From Idiomarina ramblicola (GTDB taxonomy: Bacteria > Pseudomonadota > Gammaproteobacteria > Enterobacterales > Alteromonadaceae): a DNA stretch of 64,000 bases. A program made the translations under genes and the position numbers. Of this stretch, positions 27,944-39,500 are shown piece after piece. Each line of letters starts with the position of its first letter. Position 1 is the stretch's first letter. The stretch is from NCBI RefSeq assembly GCF_003987255.1, contig NZ_PIQC01000001.1:186001-250000 (forward strand). Reading direction: 5' to 3'. Under the pieces are notes generated by a model that did not search any database, had not been told where the DNA came from, and saw only the letters and a program-made list of their open reading frames with translations.

Positions 27944-30579
27944 GACTCGTCGGAACCCTCTTGATTTTCAGCGCTTTCTTCCGAGGAAACCTCACCTTCT
28001 TCCGTGACAATTTCTCCGTCAATTAACGCTTCTTCATCATCAATTTCATCAATTTTCTGTAAGCCAACCACTTTTTCGTCATCAGCGGTACGAATTAAGC
28101 GTACACCCTGAGTATTACGACCTACGGTTGAAACCTCATTAACGCGGGTTCTGACCAGGGTGCCTTTATTACTGATCAGCATGATTTCATTGCCATCAAT
28201 CACTTCCATGGCGCCGACAACTGAGCCATTCCGCTCGCTAACTTTAATAGAGACAACGCCTTTGGTGGCACGGCTCTTAGCCGGGTATTCACTTAACGGT
28301 GTACGTTTGCCGTAACCGTTTTCAGTCACAGTCAATACGTTGGCTTCTTCGTCTTCGTATTCACGAGGAACAATCAGCGAGACAACGCGTTGCCCTTCTT
28401 CCAGACGAATACCGCGAACACCGGTAGCTGTACGGCCCATTGAGCGCACTTGCTCTTCCGCAAAGCGGACGACTTTGCCTGCGTCAGAGAACAACATGAT
28501 TTCGCCCTTACCGTCGGTAATATCAACGCCTATCAGCTCGTCGTCATCAACCAGGTTCAGTGCAATGATGCCACCGTTACGAGGACGTGAGTACTCTGGT
28601 AATGGCGTTTTCTTGATAGTCCCTTTGCGCGTTGCCATAACAACGAACTTATCCTCAGGATAGTCCCGTGTCGGTAGAATAGCGGTGATACGCTCATCAG
28701 CTTCAAGCGGTAATAAGTTCACGATTGGTTTACCGCGCGATGCTCTGCTAGCCAACGGCAACTGGTAGACTTTCATCCAGTAAATACGACCACGAGTTGA
28801 GAAACACAGAATGGTGTCATGCGTATTCGCTACCCACAGTCGCTCAATAAAGTCTTCGTCTTTCATTTTAGTCGCAGCTTTACCTTTACCACCGCGACGC
28901 TGAGCTTCGTACTCCGTTAAAGGTTGGTACTTCACATAACCTTCGTGAGAGAGCGTCAGTACGACATCTTCTTCGTTGATTAAATCTTCCATGCTGATGT
29001 CGTGTGCAGCAGCCGTAATATCCGTTTTACGCTCATCGCCAAAGTTGTTACGTACTTCAACCAGCTCTTCACGAATCACTTCCATCAAGCGCTCTGAACT
29101 GTTCAAAATATGCAGCAGTTCAGCTATTTGTTCTAACAGGCCTTTGTATTCATCCAGAATTTTTTCGTGTTCTAAGCCGGTCAATTTGTGCAGGCGCAAA
29201 TCAAGAATTGCCTGAGCTTGCTCTTCAGTCAGGTGGTAATTATCGCCTTTAATGCCATATTCTTCCGGCAAATGATCAGGACGAGCGGCGTCGACACCAG
29301 CGGTTTCCAGCATAGACGCAACGTCACCCAACTGCCATGCGCGGGCAATTAGTCCAGCCTTAGCTTCAGCCGGCGTTGGCGAGCGACGGATCAATTCAAT
29401 AATTTCATCAATATTCGCCAGTGATATGGCCAGACCTTCTAAGATATGTGCACGCTCACGTGCTTTACGCAACTCATAGACTGAGCGGCGCGTAACCACT
29501 TCACGACGGTGACGGATAAAGCAATCCAGCATGTCACGCAGGTTAAACAGCCGTGGCTGATTTTTATCCAAAGCCACCATATTGATACCAAATACAACTT
29601 GTAGCTGTGTATTGGCATATAAATGATTAAGAACAACCTCTCCGACATCACCGCGGCGTATCTCAATAACAATACGCATGCCGTCTTTATCAGATTCATC
29701 ACGTAAAGCGCTAATACCTTCAACGCGCTTTTCTTTAACCAGCTCGGCTATTTTCTCAATCAAACGAGCTTTATTCACCTGGTACGGAATTTCCGTCACA
29801 ATGATGGTTTCTTTACCGGTTTTTTCGTCAACTTCGACTTCCGCCTGAGCGCGCAAATGAATACGGCCACGGCCGGTTTTATAAGCTTCAACGATACCGC
29901 TGCGACCAGAAATTGTTGCCGCCGTCGGGAAGTCTGGTCCTGGGATATATTCCATTAACCCTTCAACATCAATATCCGGGTTATCTATCATCGCAAGCGA
30001 GCCATCAATAACCTCTTTCAGGTTATGTGGCGGGATGTTCGTTGCCATACCCACAGCGATACCTGATGAACCATTCACTAAGAGGTTCGGTACCCGGGTA
30101 GGCAATACATCAGGAATGCGTTCCGTGCCATCGTAGTTGTCAACAAAATCGACCGTTTCTTTGTCAAGGTCAGCGAGCAACTGGTGAGCAATTTTTGCCA
30201 TGCGAATTTCGGTATAACGCATCGCAGCGGCTGAGTCTCCGTCTACTGAACCGAAGTTACCCTGACCGTCGACCAGCATATAACGCAATGAGAAGTCCTG
30301 CGCCATACGAACAATCGTGTCATAAACCGCGCTATCGCCATGAGGGTGATATTTACCAATAACGTCACCAACGACACGGGCTGATTTTTTATAAGGTTTA
30401 TTAAAGTCGTTACGCAATTCGTTCATTGCGAATAAGACACGTCTGTGCACTGGCTTCAGGCCATCACGGACGTCGGGTAAAGCACGCCCAACAATGACGC
30501 TCATGGCATAATCGAGGTACGAACTCTTTAGCTCGTCTTCAATATTTACCGGTGACACTTCTCTGGCTAGATCGCTCAT
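27940..30579 (-). CDS. gyrA: DNA gyrase subunit A
   Basis: An 879-residue type IIA topoisomerase subunit. The catalytic tyrosine is Y122 ([10 protein letters not shown]); the quinolone-resistance region carries S83 and D87 ([10 protein letters not shown]), the usual sensitive residues. The GyrA box QRRGGKGK and the C-terminal beta-pinwheel follow, and the acidic tail is typical of gammaproteobacteria. It is the first gene of the gyrA-serC-hisC-aroA-cmk-rpsA series and diverges from ubiG. Confidence 0.98.
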   Translation of the reverse strand: MSDLAREVSPVNIEDELKSSYLDYAMSVIVGRALPDVRDGLKPVHRRVLFAMNELRNDFNKPYKKSARVVGDVIGKYHPHGDSAVYDTIVRMAQDFSLRYMLVDGQGNFGSVDGDSAAAMRYTEIRMAKIAHQLLADLDKETVDFVDNYDGTERIPDVLPTRVPNLLVNGSSGIAVGMATNIPPHNLKEVIDGSLAMIDNPDIDVEGLMEYIPGPDFPTAATISGRSGIVEAYKTGRGRIHLRAQAEVEVDEKTGKETIIVTEIPYQVNKARLIEKIAELVKEKRVEGISALRDESDKDGMRIVIEIRRGDVGEVVLNHLYANTQLQVVFGINMVALDKNQPRLFNLRDMLDCFIRHRREVVTRRSVYELRKARERAHILEGLAISLANIDEIIELIRRSPTPAEAKAGLIARAWQLGDVASMLETAGVDAARPDHLPEEYGIKGDNYHLTEEQAQAILDLRLHKLTGLEHEKILDEYKGLLEQIAELLHILNSSERLMEVIREELVEVRNNFGDERKTDITAAAHDISMEDLINEEDVVLTLSHEGYVKYQPLTEYEAQRRGGKGKAATKMKDEDFIERLWVANTHDTILCFSTRGRIYWMKVYQLPLASRASRGKPIVNLLPLEADERITAILPTRDYPEDKFVVMATRKGTIKKTPLPEYSRPRNGGIIALNLVDDDELIGVDITDGKGEIMLFSDAGKVVRFAEEQVRSMGRTATGVRGIRLEEGQRVVSLIVPREYEDEEANVLTVTENGYGKRTPLSEYPAKSRATKGVVSIKVSERNGSVVGAMEVIDGNEIMLISNKGTLVRTRVNEVSTVGRNTQGVRLIRTADDEKVVGLQKIDEIDDEEALIDGEIVTEEGEVSSEESAENQEGSDES

Positions 30580-30728
30580 AGTTTATTCCCTAAATATAGA
30601 TCCGCATATTCATTGTTATTTTGATCCAATCATTGTACCCATCCCAAACGAGTCTCGCACCCTCTTTTTCTTATTCTTTGCCTGAGGTAGACTAGCCGCG
30701 TTATCCATCTCTTAAAGACGCATAATCT

Positions 30729-31457
30729 ATGACCACCAGTCGCTCTAAAAGTGAACAAAAAAACGTCGATCCCGAAGAGATCGCTAAGTTTTCAGCTCTT
30801 GCCTCACGCTGGTGGGATCCCGATGGTGAGTTTAAACCTTTGCATAAAATCAATCCCGTCCGGTTGGGATTTATTGAAAACCATACCGAAGGGCTATTTG
30901 GCAAGAAGGTACTGGATGTCGGCTGTGGTGGCGGCTTACTCAGTGAGGCCATGGCAGAACGAGGTGCCGAGGTCACCGGTATTGATTTAGCAGAGCAGTC
31001 ATTAAAGGTTGCCCGTTTACACGCGTTAGAAAGTGGCCGCCAAATTGATTATCAATGCATAGCTGTCGAGACTCTGGCGGAACAGCAGCCTGCAAACTTC
31101 GATGTGGTTACTTGTCTGGAGATGCTGGAACACGTGCCTGACCCCAATGCTATCGTTCAAGCCTGCGCTAAAGCGGTCAAACCGGGCGGGTTGGTCTTTT
31201 TCTCTACGCTAAACCGTAACGTTAAGTCCTGGCTGCTGGGAATCGCCGCCGCTGAACATGTCTTAGGTTGGGTGCCGAAAGGCACTCACCAACACCAACG
31301 CTTCATCAAGCCTTCGGAGCTGTTGCGTATGACCGATCAGGCAGCGTTGGAAGATATGGCAATTAACGGTCTTATTTTCCACCCCCTGAAGGGATTTATA
31401 CTTTCGGATAACGATGTCGATGTAAACTACATAGTCGCATTAAGAAAGCCGGAGTAA
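30729..31457 (+). CDS. ubiG: Ubiquinone 3-O-methyltransferase UbiG
   Basis: A 242-residue SAM-dependent O-methyltransferase of ubiquinone synthesis. It shows [20 protein letters not shown] near the N-terminus, SAM motif [11 protein letters not shown] (62-71), [11 protein letters not shown] and the C-terminal SDNDVDVNY, all UbiG marks. Divergent from gyrA, and three bases before the HAD phosphatase gene. Confidence 0.97.
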   Translation: MTTSRSKSEQKNVDPEEIAKFSALASRWWDPDGEFKPLHKINPVRLGFIENHTEGLFGKKVLDVGCGGGLLSEAMAERGAEVTGIDLAEQSLKVARLHALESGRQIDYQCIAVETLAEQQPANFDVVTCLEMLEHVPDPNAIVQACAKAVKPGGLVFFSTLNRNVKSWLLGIAAAEHVLGWVPKGTHQHQRFIKPSELLRMTDQAALEDMAINGLIFHPLKGFILSDNDVDVNYIVALRKPE

Positions 31458-31460
31458 TCA

Positions 31461-32144
31461 ATGACCACACCCGATATAAGCTCTCCGGTAAAAGCCGTTC
31501 TGTTCGATCTTGATGGTACTTTGCTTGATACAGCTCCGGATTTAGGCGCCGCGCTAAATGCGGTTTGTGAGCAATATGAACGCCCGGCTGTCACTGCAGA
31601 AACTTTCACACCAGTTGCGTCTCATGGTTCCAGAGGCTTACTTCAACTGGCGTTTGCCGATGACTATATTGACATGGAAACCGAGCTGCGACATGCGTTC
31701 CTTAGTGCTTATAAAGAAAACATAGCCCTTCATACACAGCCCTACCCCGGGGTTTTGGAGTTACTCTCGGTGTTACAACGAGAGTCAATCAAGGTTGCTA
31801 TAGTGACCAATAAGCCAAAGCGACTGACAGAGCAACTGCTGCCGCACTTCCCTGAGTTTGAAGCCATTAAAGTTGTCGTTAGTGGTGATACGCTAAGCGT
31901 TTCAAAACCCTCTCCTGAGCCTCTCTTTTACGCCGCTGAACAATTGGGTATAGAGCCATCTGATTGTCTTTATGTCGGGGACGCCGAACGGGATATTGAA
32001 GCCGGTCGAAATGCAGGAATGGTAACAGTGCTTGCCGAATACGGTTATATTAGTAACGAAGACCAGCCACAACGTTGGCAAGCCGATTATCATATTGCAT
32101 CGCCTTTAGCGTTACTGGAATTATTGGCCATCGATAACTCTTGA
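31461..32144 (+). CDS. HAD phosphatase, MupP/Gph type
   Basis: A 227-residue HAD-IA phosphatase with motif I FDLDGTLLDTAPD (D16, D18), VTNKPKRLTEQ, and VGDAERDIEAGRNAGM. It is often annotated phosphoglycolate phosphatase. The gene directly after ubiG, the SKPSPEPL stretch and the late YGYISNEDQPQRW segment instead recall Pseudomonas MupP, an N-acetylmuramate-6-phosphate phosphatase of peptidoglycan recycling that also lies beside ubiG. The choice between the two is open. Confidence 0.85.
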   Translation: MTTPDISSPVKAVLFDLDGTLLDTAPDLGAALNAVCEQYERPAVTAETFTPVASHGSRGLLQLAFADDYIDMETELRHAFLSAYKENIALHTQPYPGVLELLSVLQRESIKVAIVTNKPKRLTEQLLPHFPEFEAIKVVVSGDTLSVSKPSPEPLFYAAEQLGIEPSDCLYVGDAERDIEAGRNAGMVTVLAEYGYISNEDQPQRWQADYHIASPLALLELLAIDNS

Positions 32145-32275
32145 TCTATAAACTTTATTTGAAAGACAAAAAAATTATATAGCAACCTTTTCCGCGCAAA
32201 CTCACGCCAGTTAAAGGCTGACAAAAAATCAAGATTCCGAAATTAAAATTATTCGGTTTTTGACCGTAAATTCAC

Positions 32276-32304
32276 TTGATCGTATTGGCAGTTAGACCTA
32301 GCAT
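32276..32304 (+). promoter_or_regulatory. Candidate nrdA promoter
   Basis: TTGATC (32276-32281) and TAGCAT (32299-32304) are 17 bases apart, upstream of the two NrdR boxes. Transcription would start near 32311, leaving a leader of about 105 bases. A second choice, TTGTGT (32331) with an AT-rich -10 near 32355, would put the boxes across the promoter itself. Pattern only. Confidence 0.35.
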
Positions 32305-32320
32305 ACAGTTCATCTCCAAC

Positions 32321-32377
32321 CCACTAGATATTGTGTAAATATCGCTCTGTACAACTAATAAGCACTATATCTTGTGG
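32321..32377 (+). promoter_or_regulatory. Pair of NrdR boxes upstream of nrdA
   Basis: Two 16-base elements fit the NrdR palindrome: CCACTAGATATTGTGT (32321-32336) and GCACTATATCTTGTGG (32362-32377). Their starts are 41 bases apart, about four helical turns, as expected for cooperative NrdR binding. NrdR represses ribonucleotide reductase operons when dATP is high. The nrdR gene is not in the window. Confidence 0.8.
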
Positions 32378-32415
32378 CTACAAACCTATAACAAAAAGCT
32401 AAGAGTCGGCGCAAA

Positions 32416-34746
32416 ATGAACGAGCAACTTTATGTTACGAAACGCAGCGGCGAACGCGAACCGCTAAACCTCGATAAAATTCACCGGGTGATCATGTGGG
32501 CCGCTGAAGGACTGAATAATGTTTCAGCTTCTCAGGTTGAAATTAAGTCTCACATTCAGTTTTACGATGGCATTAAAACTGAAGATATTCATGAAACCAT
32601 TATTAAAGCCGCCGCTGATCTGATTTCAGAAGAAGCACCCGACTATCAGTACATGGCAGCCCGCCTGGCCATCTTCCATTTGCGCAAACGTGCCTACGGT
32701 AAGTTTGAGCCGCCCCGTCTTTACGATCATGTGAAGAAGATGGTTGCCGAACACCGTTATGATGAGCACCTGCTGGACGACTATACGGAAGAAGAATTCG
32801 ACCAAATGGACGGCGTTCTGGATCACTGGCGTGATATGAACTTCTCTTACGCGGCAGTTAAGCAGCTTGAAAACAAATACCTGGTTCAGAACCGGGTTAC
32901 AGGTGATATCTACGAAAGCGCGCAGTTCTTATACATCTTAGTCGCTGCCTGTTTATTTTCGGATTACCCGAAAAGCACTCGTATGGACTATGTTAAGCGC
33001 TTCTACGATGCGACTTCCGAATTCAAAATTTCGCTACCGACACCGATTATGTCAGGCGTGCGCACACCGACTCGCCAGTTCAGTTCCTGTGTCTTGATTG
33101 AAGCGGGTGATAGCTTAGACTCCATTAATGCCACCGCCAGCGCTATCGTAAAATATGTATCACAGCGCGCGGGTATTGGTATTAACGCGGGCCGTATTCG
33201 CGCATTAGGTAGCCCTATTCGTAACGGCGAAGCCTTCCACACCGGTTGTATCCCATTCTATAAATACTTCCAGACAGCGGTTAAAAGCTGCTCGCAAGGT
33301 GGTGTTCGCGGTGGTGCGGCTACTCTGTTCTACCCGCTTTGGCATCTGGAAGTTGAAAGCTTATTGGTACTAAAAAACAACCGCGGTGTTGAAGAAAACC
33401 GGGTTCGCCATCTGGATTACGGTGTGCAGTTTAACCGCACCATGTACCAGCGTCTCATTAAAGACGATTACATTACCTTGTTCAGCCCATCTGACGTTCC
33501 GGGGCTTTATGACGCGTTCTTTGAAGATCAGGACGAGTTTGAACGATTGTACCTTCAGTACGAACAAGACGAGAGCATCCGTAAAAAACGTATTAAGGCC
33601 ATTGAACTGTTTGGTCTGTTTATGCAGGAACGTGCCAGCACCGGCCGTATCTATGTGCAGAACGTTGACCATTGCAACACACACAGCCCGTTTGATTCTA
33701 AAGTTGCTCCTATTCGGCAGAGTAATCTGTGTCTTGAAATTGCCTTACCAACGAAGCCATTAAGCCACGTGAATGACGAAGAAGGTGAAATTGCGCTTTG
33801 TACTCTGTCAGCGTTTAACTTAGGTAAAATTGAGAACCTGGGAGAATTTGAAAACTTGGCAGATTTGGCTGTTCGTGCGCTGGACAGCCTGCTGGATTAT
33901 CAGGAATACCCGGTACCAGCGGCTTATAACGCCACCATGAACCGTCGTACACTGGGTATTGGTGTTATTAACTTTGCTTATTACTTAGCGAAGCATGGTG
34001 TTAAATACTCAGACGGCTCTGCCAATGGCCTGGTTCACCAGACCTTTGAAGCCATACAGTACAACCTGATGAAGGCATCAATGAACTTGGCCAAGGAGAA
34101 AGGCGCTTGTCCCAAATTTAATGAGACCACCTATTCTCAAGGCATTATGCCAACCGATACCTACAAGAAAGATTTGGATAAGGTTTGCGATGAACCACTG
34201 CATCTGGACTGGGATCAGCTTCGTGCAGACATCAAACAACACGGTATGCGTAACTCAACCTTATCAGCGCTAATGCCTTCTGAGACATCATCGCAGATTT
34301 CTAACGCAACCAACGGTATTGAACCGCCTCGAGGTTTTGTCAGCATTAAGTCATCAAAAGACGGCGTGACCAAACAGGTTGTTCCAGACTACGAAAACTT
34401 AAAAGACAAATACGAACTGCTATGGCAGATCCCTAGCAACAAAGGGTACCTTGAACTGGTCGGTATTATGCAAAAATTTGTTGACCAAACAATTTCCGCT
34501 AACACCAATTATGACCCAGGCAAGTTTGATGCTGGCAAAGTACCGATGAAGCAACTGCTGCAAGACTTATTAACGGCTTATAAGCTTGGAGTAAAAACGC
34601 TTTACTACCACAACACCCGTGATGGTGCTGCGGATAACCAATCCGACATTGCTGCACGTCAACGTGCCGATAAGCCTCAAGCCCAGCCGACAGCAGTCAT
34701 TATTGAAGACGATGACGATTGTGCCGGCGGTGCCTGCAAAATTTAA
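32416..34746 (+). CDS. nrdA: Class Ia ribonucleotide reductase, large subunit
   Basis: A 776-residue alpha subunit reducing NDPs to dNDPs. An ATP-cone allosteric domain fills about residues 5-95. The active site has C225, C439, E441 and C462, numbered exactly as in E. coli, and the C-terminal redox pair is in CAGGACKI. nrdB follows 18 bases later, then yfaE, all on the same strand. Confidence 0.98.
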   Translation: MNEQLYVTKRSGEREPLNLDKIHRVIMWAAEGLNNVSASQVEIKSHIQFYDGIKTEDIHETIIKAAADLISEEAPDYQYMAARLAIFHLRKRAYGKFEPPRLYDHVKKMVAEHRYDEHLLDDYTEEEFDQMDGVLDHWRDMNFSYAAVKQLENKYLVQNRVTGDIYESAQFLYILVAACLFSDYPKSTRMDYVKRFYDATSEFKISLPTPIMSGVRTPTRQFSSCVLIEAGDSLDSINATASAIVKYVSQRAGIGINAGRIRALGSPIRNGEAFHTGCIPFYKYFQTAVKSCSQGGVRGGAATLFYPLWHLEVESLLVLKNNRGVEENRVRHLDYGVQFNRTMYQRLIKDDYITLFSPSDVPGLYDAFFEDQDEFERLYLQYEQDESIRKKRIKAIELFGLFMQERASTGRIYVQNVDHCNTHSPFDSKVAPIRQSNLCLEIALPTKPLSHVNDEEGEIALCTLSAFNLGKIENLGEFENLADLAVRALDSLLDYQEYPVPAAYNATMNRRTLGIGVINFAYYLAKHGVKYSDGSANGLVHQTFEAIQYNLMKASMNLAKEKGACPKFNETTYSQGIMPTDTYKKDLDKVCDEPLHLDWDQLRADIKQHGMRNSTLSALMPSETSSQISNATNGIEPPRGFVSIKSSKDGVTKQVVPDYENLKDKYELLWQIPSNKGYLELVGIMQKFVDQTISANTNYDPGKFDAGKVPMKQLLQDLLTAYKLGVKTLYYHNTRDGAADNQSDIAARQRADKPQAQPTAVIIEDDDDCAGGACKI

Positions 34747-34764
34747 TAAGAAGGATTTTAGCGA

Positions 34765-35898
34765 ATGTCGTACTCAACGTTTAACCAAGAGCAGAACAAC
34801 CCGTTAACGGAGCCTATGTTTTTAGGTAACTCCGTTAACGTTGCTCGCTATGATCAGCAAAAGCACAGTATTTTTGAGAAGCTCATTGAAAAACAAATCA
34901 GTTTTTTCTGGCGTCCAGAGGAAATCGATGTCAGTCGCGACCGCATCGACTTTAATAAACTGACCGCCAGTGAAAAGCACGTGTTTATTTCTAACTTGAA
35001 ATATCAGACACTGTTAGATTCAATTCAGGGACGTTCGCCGAACATTGCGCTACTTCCTATCGTTTCTCTTCCTGAATTAGAAACCTGGATCGAAACCTGG
35101 TCATTCTTTGAGACGATACATTCGCGCTCGTACACGCACATTCTGCGTAACCTGTTCAGTGACCCCAGCGAAGTCTTTGAAGACATCGTCATTAACGAGC
35201 AAATTAAAATTCGCGCTAATGACATCTCAAAGTACTACGATGATCTCATTTTTTACACTCAGCTGTTACAAACCCACGGCGAAGGTGATGTTGTCGTTGA
35301 TGGCAAGACCCACACCGTTACCCAGCGTGAAATAAAGAAAAAACTGTTTTTGTGTATTAACTCGGTTAACGCCCTGGAAGCTATTCGTTTTTATGTCAGT
35401 TTTGCCTGTACATTCGCTTTTGCAGAACGTGAATTAATGGAAGGTAACGCGAAAATCATAAAGCTAATCGCCCGTGATGAGAACGTTCACCTGACATCGA
35501 CACAGCATATTCTTAACTTATGGCAGTACGGCGAAGACGATCCGGAAATGAAGGAAATTGCCGAGGAGCTTCGTGATGAAGCCTATGAAATTTTCATGAC
35601 GGCAGTAAAGCAGGAAAAACAGTGGGCACACTACCTGTTTAAAGACGGTTCAATGATTGGCTTGAACGAAAGCATGCTTTGCCAGTATGTAGAATACATT
35701 GCCAACTTGCGTATGCAGGCCATTGGCTTTGATGCTCCGTTTGAAAACCAGCGTTCTAATCCTTTGCCTTGGATGAACAAATACCTGGTTTCAGACAACG
35801 TTCAGGTAGCACCACAAGAGTCTGAAATTACCTCTTATCTTGTCGGCCAAATAGACAGTGAAGTTAATGCTTCCGACCTTGGGGACTTTGATCTCTAA
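34765..35898 (+). CDS. nrdB: Class Ia ribonucleotide reductase, small subunit
   Basis: A 377-residue beta subunit holding the diiron-tyrosyl radical. The radical tyrosine is Y123 (HSRSYTH), with iron ligands D85, E116 and H119, each one residue after E. coli. The helix with [11 protein letters not shown] supplies further ligands. The C-terminal end (SDLGDFDL) matches the tail that docks onto NrdA. Confidence 0.98.
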   Translation: MSYSTFNQEQNNPLTEPMFLGNSVNVARYDQQKHSIFEKLIEKQISFFWRPEEIDVSRDRIDFNKLTASEKHVFISNLKYQTLLDSIQGRSPNIALLPIVSLPELETWIETWSFFETIHSRSYTHILRNLFSDPSEVFEDIVINEQIKIRANDISKYYDDLIFYTQLLQTHGEGDVVVDGKTHTVTQREIKKKLFLCINSVNALEAIRFYVSFACTFAFAERELMEGNAKIIKLIARDENVHLTSTQHILNLWQYGEDDPEMKEIAEELRDEAYEIFMTAVKQEKQWAHYLFKDGSMIGLNESMLCQYVEYIANLRMQAIGFDAPFENQRSNPLPWMNKYLVSDNVQVAPQESEITSYLVGQIDSEVNASDLGDFDL

Positions 35899-35901
35899 GC
35901 T

Positions 35902-36162
35902 ATGGCTAATACCTTTAAAGTCAAAGTCAACGGTGGGCCTGAGCTTGCCGTTGATGCGACTGAAGGCACCTTACTCGAGGCCTTAGAAAAGCACCAGTTA
36001 GAAATGCATTACCATTGCCGTAGTGGTTTTTGCGGTGCCTGCCGTAGCACCTTAAAGTCCGGCACAGTTCGCTACACAACCGAACCGCTCGCCTATGTCA
36101 GGAAAGGGGACATTTTGCCTTGTTGTTGTGTTCCTGAATCAGATTTAGATATTGAGCACTAG
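35902..36162 (+). CDS. yfaE: 2Fe-2S ferredoxin that maintains NrdB (YfaE)
   Basis: An 86-residue plant-type ferredoxin with ligands C39, C44 and C47 (CRSGFCGAC) and the last in LPCCC (74-76). In E. coli YfaE restores the diferric-tyrosyl radical cofactor of NrdB. It begins three bases after the nrdB stop, so it belongs to the nrd operon. Confidence 0.95.
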   Translation: MANTFKVKVNGGPELAVDATEGTLLEALEKHQLEMHYHCRSGFCGACRSTLKSGTVRYTTEPLAYVRKGDILPCCCVPESDLDIEH

Positions 36163-36263
36163 CCTCATTCATTAAATCGATTGTGCCCATCGTACAGAAG
36201 AATTGTTAACCAGCTCTAAAATCTGGATAATAGAGGCATAAATTTTTATGAGAGAGGTATTTC

Positions 36264-36530
36264 ATGTTTACAGTAATTTTTGGACGTCCGGGTTGTCCTT
36301 TTTGTGTTCGTGCCGTAGAAGTTGCAGATAAATTAAAAGCCGATATGGATAATTTTGATTATCGCTATGTCGATATTCATGCTGAAGGCATCAGCAAAGC
36401 TGACTTGGAAAAAACGGTCGGCAAGCCGGTACAGACGGTTCCTCAGATTTTTGTCGACGAACAACACGTTGGCGGTTTCACAGAGTTTGAAGCCTACGCA
36501 AAAGAAAATTTAGGGCTTTACACTGCATAA
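36264..36530 (+). CDS. grxA: Glutaredoxin 1
   Basis: An 88-residue dithiol glutaredoxin with the CPFC active site (C11, C14), the TVPQIFVD cis-proline loop and the GGFTEFEAY glutathione-site end. GrxA is a hydrogen donor for class Ia ribonucleotide reductase, which explains its place 101 bases after yfaE. The start has a GAGAGG site upstream. Confidence 0.95.
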   Translation: MFTVIFGRPGCPFCVRAVEVADKLKADMDNFDYRYVDIHAEGISKADLEKTVGKPVQTVPQIFVDEQHVGGFTEFEAYAKENLGLYTA

Positions 36531-36558
36531 CTTTGTGTAAGTAATGTGACCCTATCGT

Positions 36559-36582
36559 AGAGGCGGCTATTTAGCCGCCTCT
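36559..36582. terminator. Weak hairpin between converging grxA and hrpA
   Basis: AGAGGCGGCTA (36559-36569) pairs with TAGCCGCCTCT (36572-36582). The stem is strong but lacks a proper U run on either side, and it overlaps the last hrpA codons. It may block collision of the converging transcripts; as a terminator it is doubtful. Confidence 0.4.
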
Positions 36583-39500
36583 ATTGCTTGTTTAACCCGC
36601 TTTTCTGACACCGGATACTTGGTTCCCAGCGTCTGCGCAAAAAACGACACTCTCAGCTCTTCAATCATCCAGCGAATTTCAGCAACCTCATCCGGAATCA
36701 CCGAGCCTTTATTTTCATGAGCTTTTACCGCTGCTTTGTACTGCTCTTCAAGGTTGGCCAGAGTCAGAGTCATTAAACGGTCTTTATTCGGATCGACCGG
36801 CAGCTTTTCCAGCCGACGTTGAATAGCCTTCAAATAACGCACAATGTCACTCAAACGATCCCCGCCAAAAGCGGATACAAAACCAGCGAACACCAGGTTA
36901 TCCAATTGATCCTGAATATCCCCCCGCGACTGAATCTGGTCCAGTGGAATTTTACCTTTAAGAGACTTTCTGACCTGTTGCGACAAAAGTAAACACTGCT
37001 CGACTTCCCCTGCTATTTGCTCAACACGTTCATTCAAATTAGCACGGACAATGTCTTTTAATTGCTCAAAGCCCTTTTGTTCACGGAGCTCATTGCCCTG
37101 TTCAATTTGCTCTTGAACGAGCCCGCCTACCGCCGCTGCGATACAGTCGGCTATTAACGCATCCACTTTTCCCCAGGGGTTAAAGTACATAGCCAACTTG
37201 GCTTTATTCGACAGTGATTTTTGTAAATGCTTAATTGGTGACGGTATTTGCTGTAGTAACAATTCGCGTACACCGGCTTTATGATGCTTCTTCGCCTGCT
37301 CCGGGTTATCGAACAATTGCAGAGCAACCTGTCCTTTGCCTTTATTGATTAAGCCCGGATACGCCTTCAGCTCAAAACCTTGCTGGCGCTCGGTAATAAC
37401 TTCCGGTAAGTCATCAAAGTCCCAGCTATCGACGCGCTCACGGCTAATATCGTCACCGGCTGTTTTCTCCAGCCGCTGCTGCACTTTACCGGACAAACGC
37501 TGTTGAAGGCTTTGCAAGTCGCGCCCCTGACTCACCAGTTTCTTGCCGTCAAAAATCTTAAAGTTCATGCGCAAATGAACTGGTAACGACGAATCATCCC
37601 AATTTTCTTCCGGAACTGTCACGCCGGTCATACGGCGCAATTTAGTCGCCATAGCGTCAGTTAAGCGCCCTTGCAGCGGCTCAACATCGGCTATAATCGC
37701 ACCAGCGAAGTTAGGTGCAGGTACAAAATTCCGACGTAAGGTTTTCGGCAGCGACTTAATTAAGTGGGCAATACGCTCTTCACGCAACGCCGGAATATGC
37801 CAGTCGAAACCTTCCTGCTTAACCTGGTTCAGAATACCCAGCTGAATATTCACACTGACACCGTCATCTTCTGCGTTAGGCTCAAAATGGTAGCTTAACG
37901 GCAATCGGAGGTTACCTTGTCGCCAGAACTCCGGATAGTCGCTTTCTGTAATATGCTCGGTTTCACCAGCAATAAGATCATCGCGCTCAAAAAACAGCAG
38001 CTTAGGTTCTTTTTTGGCCGCCTTATGCCACCAGCCTGCCAGTAGCTTTTCGTTGTAGATACCCTCGGGTATTGCGCGGTCGTAAGCCTCGAACAGTACC
38101 TCTTCATCCACCAGAATATCTCGCCGGCGGGACTTTGCCTCCAACGCCTGAACGTCCTGAATTAATTTCAGGTTGTGTTGAATAAACGGCAGCTTGCGCG
38201 TTAGCTGCGAATTAACCAGCCCCTCGCGTATGAATATTTCCCTGGCCTTAACCGGCGACACCGGGCCGAATTGAACGCGCCTTCTCGGTACCAGAATAAG
38301 CCCCAGTAAAGTCACCTGTTCATCGGCAATAACACTGCCTTGTTTCTTTTCAAAGTGAGGTTCAAGGTATTGTTTTTTAACTAAATGCGGAGCTGTTTCT
38401 TCTATCCACAAAGGGTCGATGTCAGCATTAATTCGCGCATACAATTTTGAGGTTTCGGCAAGTTCAGCGGTGACAACCCACTTAGGCGGTTTACCGAACA
38501 AACCTGAGCCCGGGAAAATATGAAAACGCGTTTGCCGTGTTCCCTGATATTCGTGCCGGTCCTCTTTAAAGCCCACTTGAGACAATAAGCCGGTAATTAA
38601 AGCCCGGTGCACTTGCTCAAAGGTGGCAGCATCCTCATTAATGGATAGTCCCATTTCCCGAACCGTTTGCCGGCTTTGCGTGTAAATGTCCTGCCATTCA
38701 CGCAAACGCATAAAATGAATAAACTCACGCCCCATCTGCTTACGGAACTGGTTTCCTGACAGCGCTTTCTGCTGCTCTTTGACGTAGTTCCATAAATTGA
38801 GAAACGCCATAAAGTCAGAGCTTTTGTCGCGGAAACGTTGATGCCACTCGTCAGCCTTTTGCTGTGCATCGTGTGGCCGTTCACGTGGGTCCTGAATACT
38901 CAAAGCCGCCGTAATTATCAGCATTTCACGAACACATCCGTATTGCTGCCCGGCTATGACCATTCTGGCCAGTCGCGGATCCAGCGGCAGCCGTGACAGC
39001 TGCCGTCCCGTATCTGTTAATTTCGGTTGTTCATTTTTACGTCCGGGTTTAATGGCATGCAGCTCTTCCAATAAGTTCAAACCGTCTTTAACAAAGCGTT
39101 CGTCGGGCTTCTGTACGAAAGGAAACTGGCGAATGTCACCCAGGCGCAACGACGACATTTGCAATATGACCGCCGCCAAATTGGTACGGAGAATTTCTGG
39201 GTCGGTATACTCCGGACGCTGCAAAAAGTCCTCTTCACTGTATAAGCGAATACAGATGCCCGGACCAATACGGCCGCAACGCCCCTTGCGCTGGTTGGCA
39301 CTGGCCTGTGAAATCGGCTCAATGGGTAAACGCTGCACTTTAGTGCGGTAACTGTAACGACTCATGCGCACCGTTCCCGGGTCAATCACGAAGCGTATGC
39401 CCGGCACGGTTAATGACGTTTCTGCTACGTTGGTGGCAATAACCACACGCCGTTGACTGTGCGACTGAAATACACGGTTCTGCTCGTGTGACGACAAACG

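Noticed and set aside
28340-28663. Open frames on the plus strand inside gyrA, and similar antisense frames in rne, hrpA and nrdA
   Set aside because: They mirror highly conserved genes on the other strand and show no start signals or family match.
30629-30660. TGATCC between gyrA and ubiG as another ECF promoter
   Set aside because: No CGTAA element follows at 16-18 bases.
13797-32144. The two HAD phosphatases (13797-14459 and 31461-32144) as a recent duplication
   Set aside because: They share only family motifs and sit in separate conserved gene orders.
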